From: an uncultured Clostridia bacterium
Lineage (GTDB): Bacteria; Bacillota; Clostridia; Christensenellales; Aristaeellaceae
Length of the DNA stretch: 8,848 bases
Assembly (NCBI GenBank): GCA_934621505.1
Contig: CAKTUU010000052.1
Span: 1-8,848, forward strand
Direction of reading: 5' to 3'
Shown piece by piece: positions 1 through 5,410 of the stretch. A model generated the notes under the pieces. That model was not told where the DNA came from, did no database searches, and worked only from the letters and a program-made list of their open reading frames with translations. Position numbers and translations under genes: made by a program. How positions within the stretch are numbered: the first letter of the stretch is position 1; the number at the start of each line of letters is the position of its first letter.

Positions 1-76
1 GAACACAGAAGTTAAGCTCCAGTACGTCGAAGATACTTGGCTGGTGACGGCCCGGAAAAATAGATCGCTGCCGCAT
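1..76 (+). rRNA. rrf: 5S ribosomal RNA, 3' part (5' end outside window)
   Basis: The window opens with GAACACAGAAGTTAAGCTC, the highly conserved 5S rRNA core that follows the CCGAACAC loop. The rest runs to a GATCGCTGCCGC end that aligns with the terminal stem of Bacillota 5S RNAs. About the first 35-40 bases of the gene are missing because the window starts inside it. The exact 3' end (about 74-77) is estimated, since the pairing 5' strand is not visible. tRNA-Asn follows about 7 bases later, so this is the tail of an rRNA operon. Confidence 0.92.
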
Positions 77-83
77 TTCATAT

Positions 84-158
<75 letters not shown>

Positions 159-162
159 ACGG

Positions 163-201
163 ATCCTCATGTTTTGAAAAAAGCATGAGGATTTCTTTTT
201 T
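163..201 (+). terminator. Intrinsic terminator of the 5S/tRNA-Asn operon
   Basis: The arms 163-175 and 180-192 form a 13-bp stem (one T-G wobble) closed by a GAAA tetraloop, followed by TTTCTTTTTT. This is a textbook rho-independent terminator 4 bases after the encoded CCA, ending the rRNA operon transcript. Confidence 0.95.
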
Positions 202-385
202 GCATTACAGACTGATAAAACGCCAGAATAGAGGCTATAACTACCAAATATGGGCTATAGACGCAAGAAACGGCCTGCTTGGTGTCATTTTGTCAGATAG
301 AGTTTTCCATTCTCCAGCCCTTTTTAGCCTACTCATAACTGCCTTTCGAGGTCGAAATCAGCGATTTATCATGGAATGCACCCAA

Positions 386-434
386 CTTTGGACGATAGCA
401 GGGTATCGTTCACAATGCAAGGTTTCGTCCAAAG
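386..434. repeat. Perfect 10-bp inverted repeat with a competing inner hairpin
   Basis: CTTTGGACGA at 386-395 is exactly complementary to TCGTCCAAAG at 425-434. Inside, ACGATA (392-397) pairs with TATCGT (404-409) around the loop GCAGGG. Because 392-395 belongs to both stems, the two folds exclude each other. No gene directly downstream depends on it, so its role is unknown; it may be a leftover regulatory RNA or the end of a lost element. Confidence 0.5.
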
Positions 435-533
435 CATCGCAAAATAGAGCCTGAAGCCCGCTCACTTCATAATTTTACCAGCCATCTGTGATCATTCGAA
501 GGTGGAAAGTTGTTCAGATACGGCGTAGTGGAG

Positions 534-565
534 AATAGACTACTCAGGCAGTGGAGTAGTCTATT
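534..565. repeat. Perfect 12-bp inverted repeat (hairpin)
   Basis: AATAGACTACTC at 534-545 is perfectly complementary to GAGTAGTCTATT at 554-565, separated by 8 bases. Neither side carries a U tract, so it is not a standard intrinsic terminator. It lies about 20 bases beyond the stop codon of the minus-strand recombinase-like remnant. It could therefore be a terminator-like structure of that gene or a recombination or binding site. Confidence 0.55.
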
Positions 566-584
566 TGGGGGCTTGCTCGTCTAT

Positions 585-716
585 TTATCCTTTAGCCACA
601 TACCGAGTCTTCTTCCGTCGAATGCCATTCTCATCCGATTCGATATTGCTTTTCCGCTTCTTCTCCTCTGCGACTGCTATGAAGGTCTCCTCATTGATGG
701 TACTGATCATCGGCCA
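585..716 (-). pseudogene. Serine-recombinase-like C-terminal remnant
   Basis: Read on the minus strand, this frame ends at TAA 587-585 and encodes about 41 residues from the methionine codon at 710-708. The segment INEETFIAVAEEKKRKSN resembles the pattern 'I..ETF..VQEE..RRSN' near the end of the recombinase domain in large serine recombinases of Bacillota mobile elements. After that it continues with a basic GIRRKKTRY stretch. The catalytic resolvase domain (about 150 residues) and most of the recombinase domain are absent. The frame meets a stop codon a few codons further upstream, where plus-strand coding pieces begin, so the gene is broken there. No ribosome site precedes the internal ATG. 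Assignment rests on motif memory only; an alternative is chance similarity in an open frame. Confidence 0.4.
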
Positions 717-828
717 TGGCGATATCATCAATCATCCGGCGCTGCTCGTATTGGAAATGGAACGCTTTTTGGCGGACGGCACGGCAGCGAAAGACGCGCT
801 GCAGGAACAGAAAAGTGACATACAATGA
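713..828 (+). pseudogene. C-terminal fragment of an unrecognised protein
   Basis: This frame, ending at TGA 826-828, reads like protein over its last 35 or so codons: a hydrophobic HPALLVLEMERFLADG segment followed by an acidic/amide-rich helix, ending KSDIQ. Upstream of about 713 the frame runs into sequence that codes on the other strand, so the start is missing and this appears to be a truncated 3' end. The stop overlaps the next start codon (ATGA, 825-828), typical of co-translated genes in an operon. I do not recognise the family. It probably belonged to the same operon as the small membrane protein downstream. Confidence 0.35.
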
Positions 829-899
829 AAGGTACGCTGCTGGACGACGCGCTGGGAATGCGCTATGCCGCCTACAGGCACTGGACAAGGCGGGCATAA
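825..899 (+). CDS. Very small ORF, 24 codons, translationally linked to the piece before it
   Basis: The ORF begins at ATG 825-827, overlapping the upstream stop codon as ATGA, and ends at TAA 897-899. It encodes a basic 24-residue peptide beginning MKGTLLDDALGMRY and rich in Arg and Tyr towards its end. GCAGGAACAG upstream offers only a weak ribosome site, but the overlap would allow reinitiation. It may be a genuine small protein, or more likely the remnant of a longer gene shortened by a frameshift in this decayed region. No function can be assigned. Confidence 0.3.
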   Translation: MKGTLLDDALGMRYAAYRHWTRRA

Positions 900-921
900 A
901 CGGGAGGAAAAGGATGTGAAA

Positions 922-1410
922 ATGATCATCATTGCAACGCTCATGATCTTTCTGGCGTATTTTCTCGTTCTATACGGCGGGGTGGGCTTCGTACAGGACA
1001 AGCGCTTTTTCGCCTCCGCGCCGAAAGAAAACCTGGACGCGACTCCAGACAAAAAGGAGCGGGGTTTCGCGGCGCGCATGTCATTGGCTGGGTCATAGAG
1101 GGCGTCGCCGTTTTGCTTTTTCTCGCCGCGGCGGCTCTCAGCGTATGGGACGGTGTTAAAAACAGCTTCAGCTTTCTGGATTTCTTTACGCGGTTTCTTG
1201 TGACGCTCTATGCCATGGAGATTTATGATGTGGTTTTCTTCGATTGGGTGCTTGCTGTGCCACTCCGGCTTTTTCCCTCATTTTTATCCGGAGATGAAGG
1301 GAATAGTCGGTCCACATATGTTCGGGTACAACAAAAAGGCGCATATCAGGCATTTTGTCGTCTATATTCCCGCCTGCGCCGCAGCGGTGTGGCTGTGTGC
1401 GCTTCTTTGA
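922..1410 (+). pseudogene. Small integral-membrane protein gene, disrupted by two frameshifts
   Basis: ATG 922-924 follows GGGAGG (902-907) and AAGG (910-913) and starts a hydrophobic segment (MIIIATLMIFLAYFLVLYGG). The protein-like signal then jumps frame near 1065-1068 (as if one base were lost after ERGF) to a reading through GWVIEGVAVLLFLAAA and FFTRFLVTLYAMEIYDVVFFDW. It returns to the first frame near 1254 (as if one base were gained) for the part with FFPHFYPEMKG and GYNKKAHIRHF, stopping at TGA 1408-1410. Joined, it gives about 162 residues with roughly four membrane spans. The FFDW and FFPHFYPE blocks resemble uncharacterised Clostridia membrane proteins I cannot name. The two opposite shifts mean either a decaying gene or two sequencing errors. 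It has no intact neighbour on its strand. Confidence 0.6.
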
Positions 1411-1483
1411 GCGAGCGCGGCGGAAAGAAATGCGCATATTTTGAGGCAGCTTGCCGCGGTCGCCACCTGGGTCAAGCGAAAAG

Positions 1484-1519
1484 AAGAAGCCGCATTGCGA
1501 GACTGCAATGCGGCTTCTT
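1484..1519 (-). terminator. Intrinsic terminator of the kinase/MATE operon
   Basis: A 15-bp perfect stem (1484-1498 with 1505-1519) surrounds a 6-base loop. Read on the minus strand it lies 24 bases after the MATE stop codon and is followed by a T-rich tail (TTCTTTTCGCTT, overlapping the stem end). On the plus strand the tail is weaker, so it serves mainly the minus-strand operon. It may also block read-through from the broken plus-strand gene. Confidence 0.85.
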
Positions 1520-1543
1520 TGGCATACTGGGGCGAAGGATGCC

Positions 1544-2881
1544 TTATGCTTTGGCAAGCTGCTGCCAGCGAACCCGCCGGTAAAAGATGATGGAAAAAAT
1601 GGTGGCGATGGTCCAGCCGATGGGCCAGGCAAGCCAAATGCCTGTGGAACCAAGCGCGGTGCGGGACAGCACCTCGGCCAGCGCAACACGCAAAACCAGA
1701 TCGGTAAAGGTGGCACTCATAAATTGCTTCATCAGCCCGGCGCCCCGCAGCACGCCGTCCGCGACCAGCTTGGCCGATACCACAAAATAAAAGGGAGCCA
1801 GAATGCACAGAAAGATAACGCCCACATCCATCGCCTGGCCGGTGGGGCTGTCCAGGAAGATATAAACCAGATAACGTCCGGCAAAAAAGTAAACAATGGC
1901 GATGGGCAGGCACAGCAGCCATACCAGCTTTAGTCCGGCACGGAAGCCCTCCTTGATGCGGTCGCACTTGCCAGCACCCAGGTTTTGGGCCGTAAAGTTG
2001 GATATGCCGTTCCCCAGGGTGGTCAGGGAGGTAATGACCATATTGTTCAGCTTTACCGACGCGGAATAGCCCGCCATGACCGCCGGGCCGAAGCCGTTGA
2101 TAACGCTCTGGATGATGATATTGCCAACGGAAACAAAGCTCTGCTGCAAAACGCTGGGAACGGCGATGACGATAAAGCGCTTGAACAGGTTGCCGGAGAA
2201 GGGGCGGAACGGCTCGTCTGTGGGCAGCTTTTTCAGCCTGCGGAACACCACCCATACCGCCAGCACGCAGCTGACGCCCTGGCACAGGAAGGTGGCCCAG
2301 GCCACGCCCTCCACCCGCATGCCTAGAACGGTTACAAACAGAATATCCATGCCGATGTTGCTCAGGGACGAACAGGCCAGAAAAAGAAAGGGTGTTTTAG
2401 AGTCGCCAAGCGCTGAAAAAATACCGGTGGACACATTGTATAAAAACACAAAGGGCAGGCTGAAAATGTAGATATCCAGATACAGCTTGGAATCCGCCAT
2501 CAGCTCCGCCGGGGTGTTGATCAGCCCCAGCAGTCCCTCGCACAGGAAAATGCCCAGCCCCATCAAAACCAGGCAGGTAATGCAGCTGGTAATCAGCGCG
2601 GTGGAAATCAGGGTTTTTAACTCGCCGTACTTCTTCGCGCCAAACAATTGGGAGGCAACCACAGAGCAGCCAATGTTGCAGCCAAAGGCAAAGGCGATAA
2701 AAATCAGGGTGATTTCGTAACTGTTGCCCACGGCGGCCAGGGCGTTGTTGCTGATGAATTTACCGGCCACAAAGCTGTCGGCAATGTTGTACAGCTGCTG
2801 AAAAAGAATGCTGCCGAACAGAGGCAGGCAAAACTTCCACAGGACGGTGCTTGGCTTGCCAACGGTTAAATCTTTGTTCAC
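1544..2881 (-). CDS. MATE family efflux transporter
   Basis: This 445-residue polytopic membrane protein has the length and repeat architecture of MATE (multidrug and toxic compound extrusion) transporters: about 12 membrane spans in two similar halves. The N-terminal block LPLFGSILFQQLYNIADSFVAGKF (residues 19-42) with NALAAVGNSYEI is characteristic, as is GDSKTP after the fourth span. The second half carries SVLQQSFVSVGNIIIQ and the LRGAG motif. Members use a Na+ or H+ gradient to export cationic drugs, dyes or metabolites from the cytoplasm; the substrate cannot be told here. Translation starts at GTG 2881-2879, with GGGAGG about 10 bases upstream. That GTG overlaps the TGA stop of the kinase-like gene as GTGA, so the two are translationally coupled and share the promoter at 3545-3573. 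The gene is complete, closed by the terminator at 1484-1519. Confidence 0.95.
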   Translation of the reverse strand: MNKDLTVGKPSTVLWKFCLPLFGSILFQQLYNIADSFVAGKFISNNALAAVGNSYEITLIFIAFAFGCNIGCSVVASQLFGAKKYGELKTLISTALITSCITCLVLMGLGIFLCEGLLGLINTPAELMADSKLYLDIYIFSLPFVFLYNVSTGIFSALGDSKTPFLFLACSSLSNIGMDILFVTVLGMRVEGVAWATFLCQGVSCVLAVWVVFRRLKKLPTDEPFRPFSGNLFKRFIVIAVPSVLQQSFVSVGNIIIQSVINGFGPAVMAGYSASVKLNNMVITSLTTLGNGISNFTAQNLGAGKCDRIKEGFRAGLKLVWLLCLPIAIVYFFAGRYLVYIFLDSPTGQAMDVGVIFLCILAPFYFVVSAKLVADGVLRGAGLMKQFMSATFTDLVLRVALAEVLSRTALGSTGIWLAWPIGWTIATIFSIIFYRRVRWQQLAKA

Positions 2882-3495
2882 TGGTTCTTTTCCTCCCAGG
2901 CTTTTTCAATGACGCGCACAGCGCCATCTATGCCGTAGCTGCTGCTGGAAAGCATCAAATCATAGCTGGACGGGTCGCCCCAGGGGGTATCGGAATAAAA
3001 ATCGCAATAGCGGCGGCGCATGTGGTCCACCTTTTGCATCTTGCGGAGGGCGGCTTTCACGTCTATGCCGTTGCGACGAGCGATCCGCTGAGCTTTGTCG
3101 TCCGCGTCGCCGTACACAAAGACGGACAGCACGTCATAACCGGCGTTTTTCAGCGTGGACGCGGCGCAGCGTCCGATGAAAACGCAGCAGCCTTTTTGGG
3201 CCAAATTCAGAATGGTTTGCTGCTCCGCCTGAGCAACCTTTAGTTCTTCGGAATAAAAGGTCTGGGAAAGGAATGCGCTGTCGGCAAACGGGTTACCGGA
3301 CACCAGACTGCTAAGCCCGACGGGCTGCTCGTCCTCCGATTTCACCGTTTCCAGAGCAAGCCCGGACGCCTTGGCGGTTTTTTGCAGCAGTAGTTTATCG
3401 TAACAAACCACGCCCAGCTGCTCAGCCAGCTTTTCGCCTATTTCACGTCCGCCGCTGCCATATTGGCGGCCAATGCAGATAATCGTGTTCTTCAT
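2878..3495 (-). CDS. Cytidylate-kinase-like family protein
   Basis: This 205-residue cytoplasmic protein begins with a glycine-rich P-loop, GRQYGSGGREIG (residues 9-20), the signature of the cytidylate-kinase-like family common in Clostridia. Mid-protein AEQQTILNLAQKGCCVFIGRCA matches the NMP-binding region ('..VIVGRCA'). AQRIARRNG followed by K.DH.RR.YC.FY (about residues 145-170) matches the arginine-rich lid. By family, a nucleotide phosphotransfer is likely, but these proteins are distinct from housekeeping Cmk and their substrates are not established. The start is ATG 3495-3493 with GGAGG (3507-3503) seven bases away. A longer open frame runs upstream to 4449 but is only the antisense of the LysR gene. 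It is first in a two-gene operon and its stop overlaps the MATE start. Confidence 0.9.
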   Translation of the reverse strand: MKNTIICIGRQYGSGGREIGEKLAEQLGVVCYDKLLLQKTAKASGLALETVKSEDEQPVGLSSLVSGNPFADSAFLSQTFYSEELKVAQAEQQTILNLAQKGCCVFIGRCAASTLKNAGYDVLSVFVYGDADDKAQRIARRNGIDVKAALRKMQKVDHMRRRYCDFYSDTPWGDPSSYDLMLSSSSYGIDGAVRVIEKAWEEKNQ

Positions 3496-3516
3496 TGCAA
3501 TTCCTCCCTTAATAAA

Positions 3517-3542
3517 AAGGCCGTTGACTTTCAAGGCCGTTG
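3517..3542. repeat. Tandem 10-bp direct repeat in the operon leader
   Basis: AAGGCCGTTG occurs at 3517-3526 and again at 3533-3542, a 16-bp period. The second copy covers the predicted transcription start (about 3538) of the kinase/MATE operon and the first lies in its leader before the ribosome site. It could be a second operator or chance. Confidence 0.4.
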
Positions 3543-3544
3543 GT

Positions 3545-3573
3545 ATCATAATCCAAATGCGGGTATATGTAAA
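3545..3573 (-). promoter_or_regulatory. Sigma-A promoter of the kinase/MATE operon
   Basis: On the minus strand TTTACA (3573-3568) and TATGAT (3550-3545) are separated by exactly 17 bases; each differs from consensus at one position. The predicted start is about 3538, giving a leader of about 42 bases before the kinase ATG. Confidence 0.75.
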
Positions 3574-3579
3574 ATTTTG

Positions 3580-3613
3580 ATTTGATATGGAACCGATATC
3601 AATTTGATATGGA
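3580..3613. promoter_or_regulatory. Probable LysR-type operator in the divergent region
   Basis: TTGATAT (3582-3588) and ATATCAA (3596-3602) form a 7+7 palindrome with a 7-base spacer, containing the T-N11-A core (T3586, A3598) typical of LysR boxes. ATTTGATATGGA also occurs as a direct repeat at 3580-3591 and 3602-3613, 22 bp (two helical turns) apart, the second copy running into the LysR ribosome site. Relative to the kinase/MATE start (about 3538) the palindrome spans about -44 to -64, a usual LysR recognition position. For the lysR gene itself it sits just before the start codon, fitting autorepression. A weak lysR promoter may be TTGGTA (3540-3545) with TATATG (3564-3569), spacing 18. 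Binding is inferred. Confidence 0.6.
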
Positions 3614-3621
3614 GGAAATAC

Positions 3622-4497
3622 ATGGACATCAGTTATGATTATTATCGCATTTTTTATTATGTGGCCCTGTATGGCAGCGTATCGCAGGCGGCGCGGGCGC
3701 TGCGCTATAACCAGCCCAACCTGACCCGGGCCGTTAAAAACCTGGAAGGGGAGCTGGGCTGCCAGCTGTTCAGCCGCAGCAGCCGGGGCATGCGTTTGAC
3801 CCCGGAGGGCGAAAAGCTGTACGCCCATGTGCGGGCGGCTTTTGTCCATTTGGAGGCAGGGGAGGCCGAGGTGCTGCAAAGCCGCAATCTGGAAAAAGGA
3901 GCGGTATACATAGCGGCCAGCGAATTGGGCCTGCATTATGCCCTGCTGCCCGCGCTGAAGCAATACCGGGGCCGTTATCCGGGCATACGCATCAAAATCA
4001 GCAACCATTCCACGCTGCAGGCCATTCAGGAGGTGGCGGACGGCGCGGCGGATTTTGCGGTGGTTACCAGTCCCACCACCCTGTCGCCCTTTCTGGAGGA
4101 ACGGCCTGTCAAGACCATTCATGAACAGGCCGTATGCAGCCAGGCGTATCCCGCCCTGGCCGGACGCAAAATAAGCCTTGCCCGGCTGGCCGCTTGTCCC
4201 ATGGTGGCGCTGGGACCGGACAGCAAGTCCTATGAATGGTATTCTGATTTTTTTGCCGCTCAGGGCGTCCAGTATTGCCCCGATATGGAGGCGGCCACGG
4301 CGGACCAGATTTTGCCCATGGTTCGGGCGGATTTGGGCGTGGGTTTTGTGGCGGACTGCTTTTTGCAAAATACGGAGAATTTGATTCGGGTGGATTTGGA
4401 CCCGCCGCTGCCCGCCAGGGAAATTCGGCTGGTAAAGCGACGCGGCCAAAGCCTCAGCGCCGCCGCCAGAGAGTTGGAAAGATTGATACTGGCTTAG
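3622..4497 (+). CDS. LysR family transcriptional regulator
   Basis: This 291-residue protein has the standard LysR layout. The N-terminal winged helix-turn-helix (residues about 4-62) includes YRIFYYVALYGSVSQAARAL, NQPNLTRAVKNLE and ELGCQLFSRSSRGMRLTPEG. A linker helix follows, then a periplasmic-binding-protein-like effector domain (about 90-290) with GAVYIAASELGLHYALLPAL and GVGFVADCF. The protein acts in the cytoplasm as a DNA-binding tetramer responding to an unknown small ligand. The start is ATG 3622-3624 with GGAGG 6 bases upstream; the alternative TTG at 3604 would place the ribosome site inside the gene. It is divergent from the kinase/MATE operon, the usual arrangement for a LysR regulator and its target. 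Its stop TAG overlaps the stop of the convergent phosphatase gene, with no separate intergenic terminator. Confidence 0.95.
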   Translation: MDISYDYYRIFYYVALYGSVSQAARALRYNQPNLTRAVKNLEGELGCQLFSRSSRGMRLTPEGEKLYAHVRAAFVHLEAGEAEVLQSRNLEKGAVYIAASELGLHYALLPALKQYRGRYPGIRIKISNHSTLQAIQEVADGAADFAVVTSPTTLSPFLEERPVKTIHEQAVCSQAYPALAGRKISLARLAACPMVALGPDSKSYEWYSDFFAAQGVQYCPDMEAATADQILPMVRADLGVGFVADCFLQNTENLIRVDLDPPLPAREIRLVKRRGQSLSAAARELERLILA

Positions 4498-5195
4498 ACC
4501 GGAATTGTTCCGGTATACAGCATCGGCAGGTTTTCCTTATAAATATGGCTCATATCGGATAAAAACAGGCATTTGGGCGCGGTATAGCCGGTGGGGTCGT
4601 TTTCCCAGCGCAGCAGGGTTACGCCGGAATGGGTCAGCCCAAAGGCGGCCCAGAACAGGTGGGCGGGAATGCCCAGCAGATGGGGAAGCCACGTCATGGT
4701 AAGCCCCGCGTGGCAGAATACGGCCACCTTTTCTTCATTGGGACGGACAATCCGGTATAAGCCGCCCTCCCGCTCATAGCCCAGTTCCTTTAAAAAAGCG
4801 TCGGAATGCTCGGCGATTTGCCGGTAGGTGTCCCCGGCGTGAATGGCCGACAAAAAATCAATGCCGGGCCAGTTTTCTCCCAGATGGCGGTTTTCCTCCG
4901 TGCGGTAGATACGGCCGGGCATTTCGGTAACGAAGCGGCGGGTACCGTCCGGCTGCACAGCGGTCATTTCCGGCCATACCTCTCTTGTCCAGGGCAAAAT
5001 CTGCACCGTCAATCCCAGCCGGTCGGCGGCAGGCTGCGCCGTTTCCCGGGCGCGCCCCTGGGGCGAGGAGTATACGCGGTCCAGCCCGTGAACGGCAAAG
5101 CGGTTTGTCAGCGCGTCCGCCTGCTGGCGGCCTAAATCCGTTAACGTGTCGGGGTCGTAGATGGGGTCGCCGTGGCGCACAATATACAATAGCAT
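4494..5195 (-). CDS. Histidine phosphatase family protein (RHG / phosphoglycerate-mutase-like)
   Basis: A 233-residue cytoplasmic protein starts MLLYIVRHGD, so the catalytic RHG triad is at residues 7-9 with phospho-accepting His8. Other expected residues are present: SSPQGRARETA (residues 43-53, supplying Arg48/Arg50), a candidate acid Glu72 in WTREVWPE, and the second catalytic His162 in VAVFCHAGLTM. The family includes phosphoglycerate mutases, cobalamin-pathway phosphatases and many broad phosphatases. The insert around residues 85-135 and the extended C-terminus (about 210-233) leave the substrate open. The start is ATG 5195-5193 with GGGAGGG about 10 bases upstream. The gene is convergent with lysR (4-bp overlap at the stops, 4494-4497) and divergent from the GNAT operon. 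I did not find a clear promoter; TATAGA near 5239-5234 is a weak -10 candidate. Confidence 0.9.
   Translation of the reverse strand: MLLYIVRHGDPIYDPDTLTDLGRQQADALTNRFAVHGLDRVYSSPQGRARETAQPAADRLGLTVQILPWTREVWPEMTAVQPDGTRRFVTEMPGRIYRTEENRHLGENWPGIDFLSAIHAGDTYRQIAEHSDAFLKELGYEREGGLYRIVRPNEEKVAVFCHAGLTMTWLPHLLGIPAHLFWAAFGLTHSGVTLLRWENDPTGYTAPKCLFLSDMSHIYKENLPMLYTGTIPV
4498..4514. other. Hairpin at the lysR/phosphatase convergence point
   Basis: ACCGGAA (4498-4504) and TTCCGGT (4508-4514) pair around a 3-base loop immediately after the lysR stop and inside the last codons of the phosphatase gene. Neither side has a U tract, so termination is uncertain. It could stabilise or help end the overlapping convergent transcripts. 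Confidence 0.4.
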
Positions 5196-5322
5196 GGGAA
5201 TAAGCCCTCCCTGTGAATCATTCGTATATTCAATCTATACCATACGACGGCGGCGTTTCCCTGCCCGAGAGATAAAAAACGTATCATACAGCCCTTAAAA
5301 AGCGGATTGTGGTTGGGTTTTC

Positions 5323-5351
5323 TTGACAGTTGGACCCCAAGAACGTATAAT
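5323..5351 (+). promoter_or_regulatory. Perfect-consensus sigma-A promoter of the GNAT-ABC operon
   Basis: TTGACA (5323-5328) and TATAAT (5346-5351) match both consensus hexamers exactly, with the optimal 17-base spacer. The start should fall at about 5358-5360, leaving a leader of about 50 bases. This predicts strong transcription unless a repressor or leader structure limits it. Confidence 0.92.
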
Positions 5352-5358
5352 GACCCCA

Positions 5359-5384
5359 CTTAACGCACAGGGCGATGCATTAAG
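5359..5384 (+). promoter_or_regulatory. Inverted repeat at the start of the GNAT-ABC transcript
   Basis: CTTAACGCA (5359-5367) faces TGCATTAAG (5376-5384) across an 8-base spacer; 8 of 9 positions are complementary. It lies right at or just after the predicted transcription start, so it may be a repressor operator or a 5' stabilising hairpin. Function is inferred. Confidence 0.45.
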
Positions 5385-5410
5385 AAAAGAATGTGTAAGG
5401 AGTGACGTGC

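Larger units (their letters stand above)
202..584. other. Non-coding or decayed stretch with two inverted repeats
   Basis: No reading frame here looks like a real protein. A forward frame that runs from 44 to 454 passes straight through tRNA-Asn and lacks a ribosome site. Base composition is more A+T rich than the downstream operons. The stretch holds two inverted repeats, listed separately (386-434 and 534-565). With the recombinase-like remnant that follows it, this is best read as the eroded edge of a former insertion next to a tRNA gene. That origin is inference. Confidence 0.5.

Noticed and set aside
209..329. Short minus-strand ORF beginning MSRLKRAGEWKTLSDK in the region after the rRNA terminator
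   Set aside because: Only about 30 codons, no clear ribosome site and no recognisable features.
1362..2285. 307-codon minus-strand open frame
   Set aside because: It lies in another frame of the MATE gene, has low-complexity Arg/His/Gly-rich translation, and crosses the operon terminator.
3496..4449. N-terminal extension of the kinase-like gene to 523 residues
   Set aside because: The extension is antisense to lysR and shows no domain features; a strong GGAGG site fixes the start at 3495.
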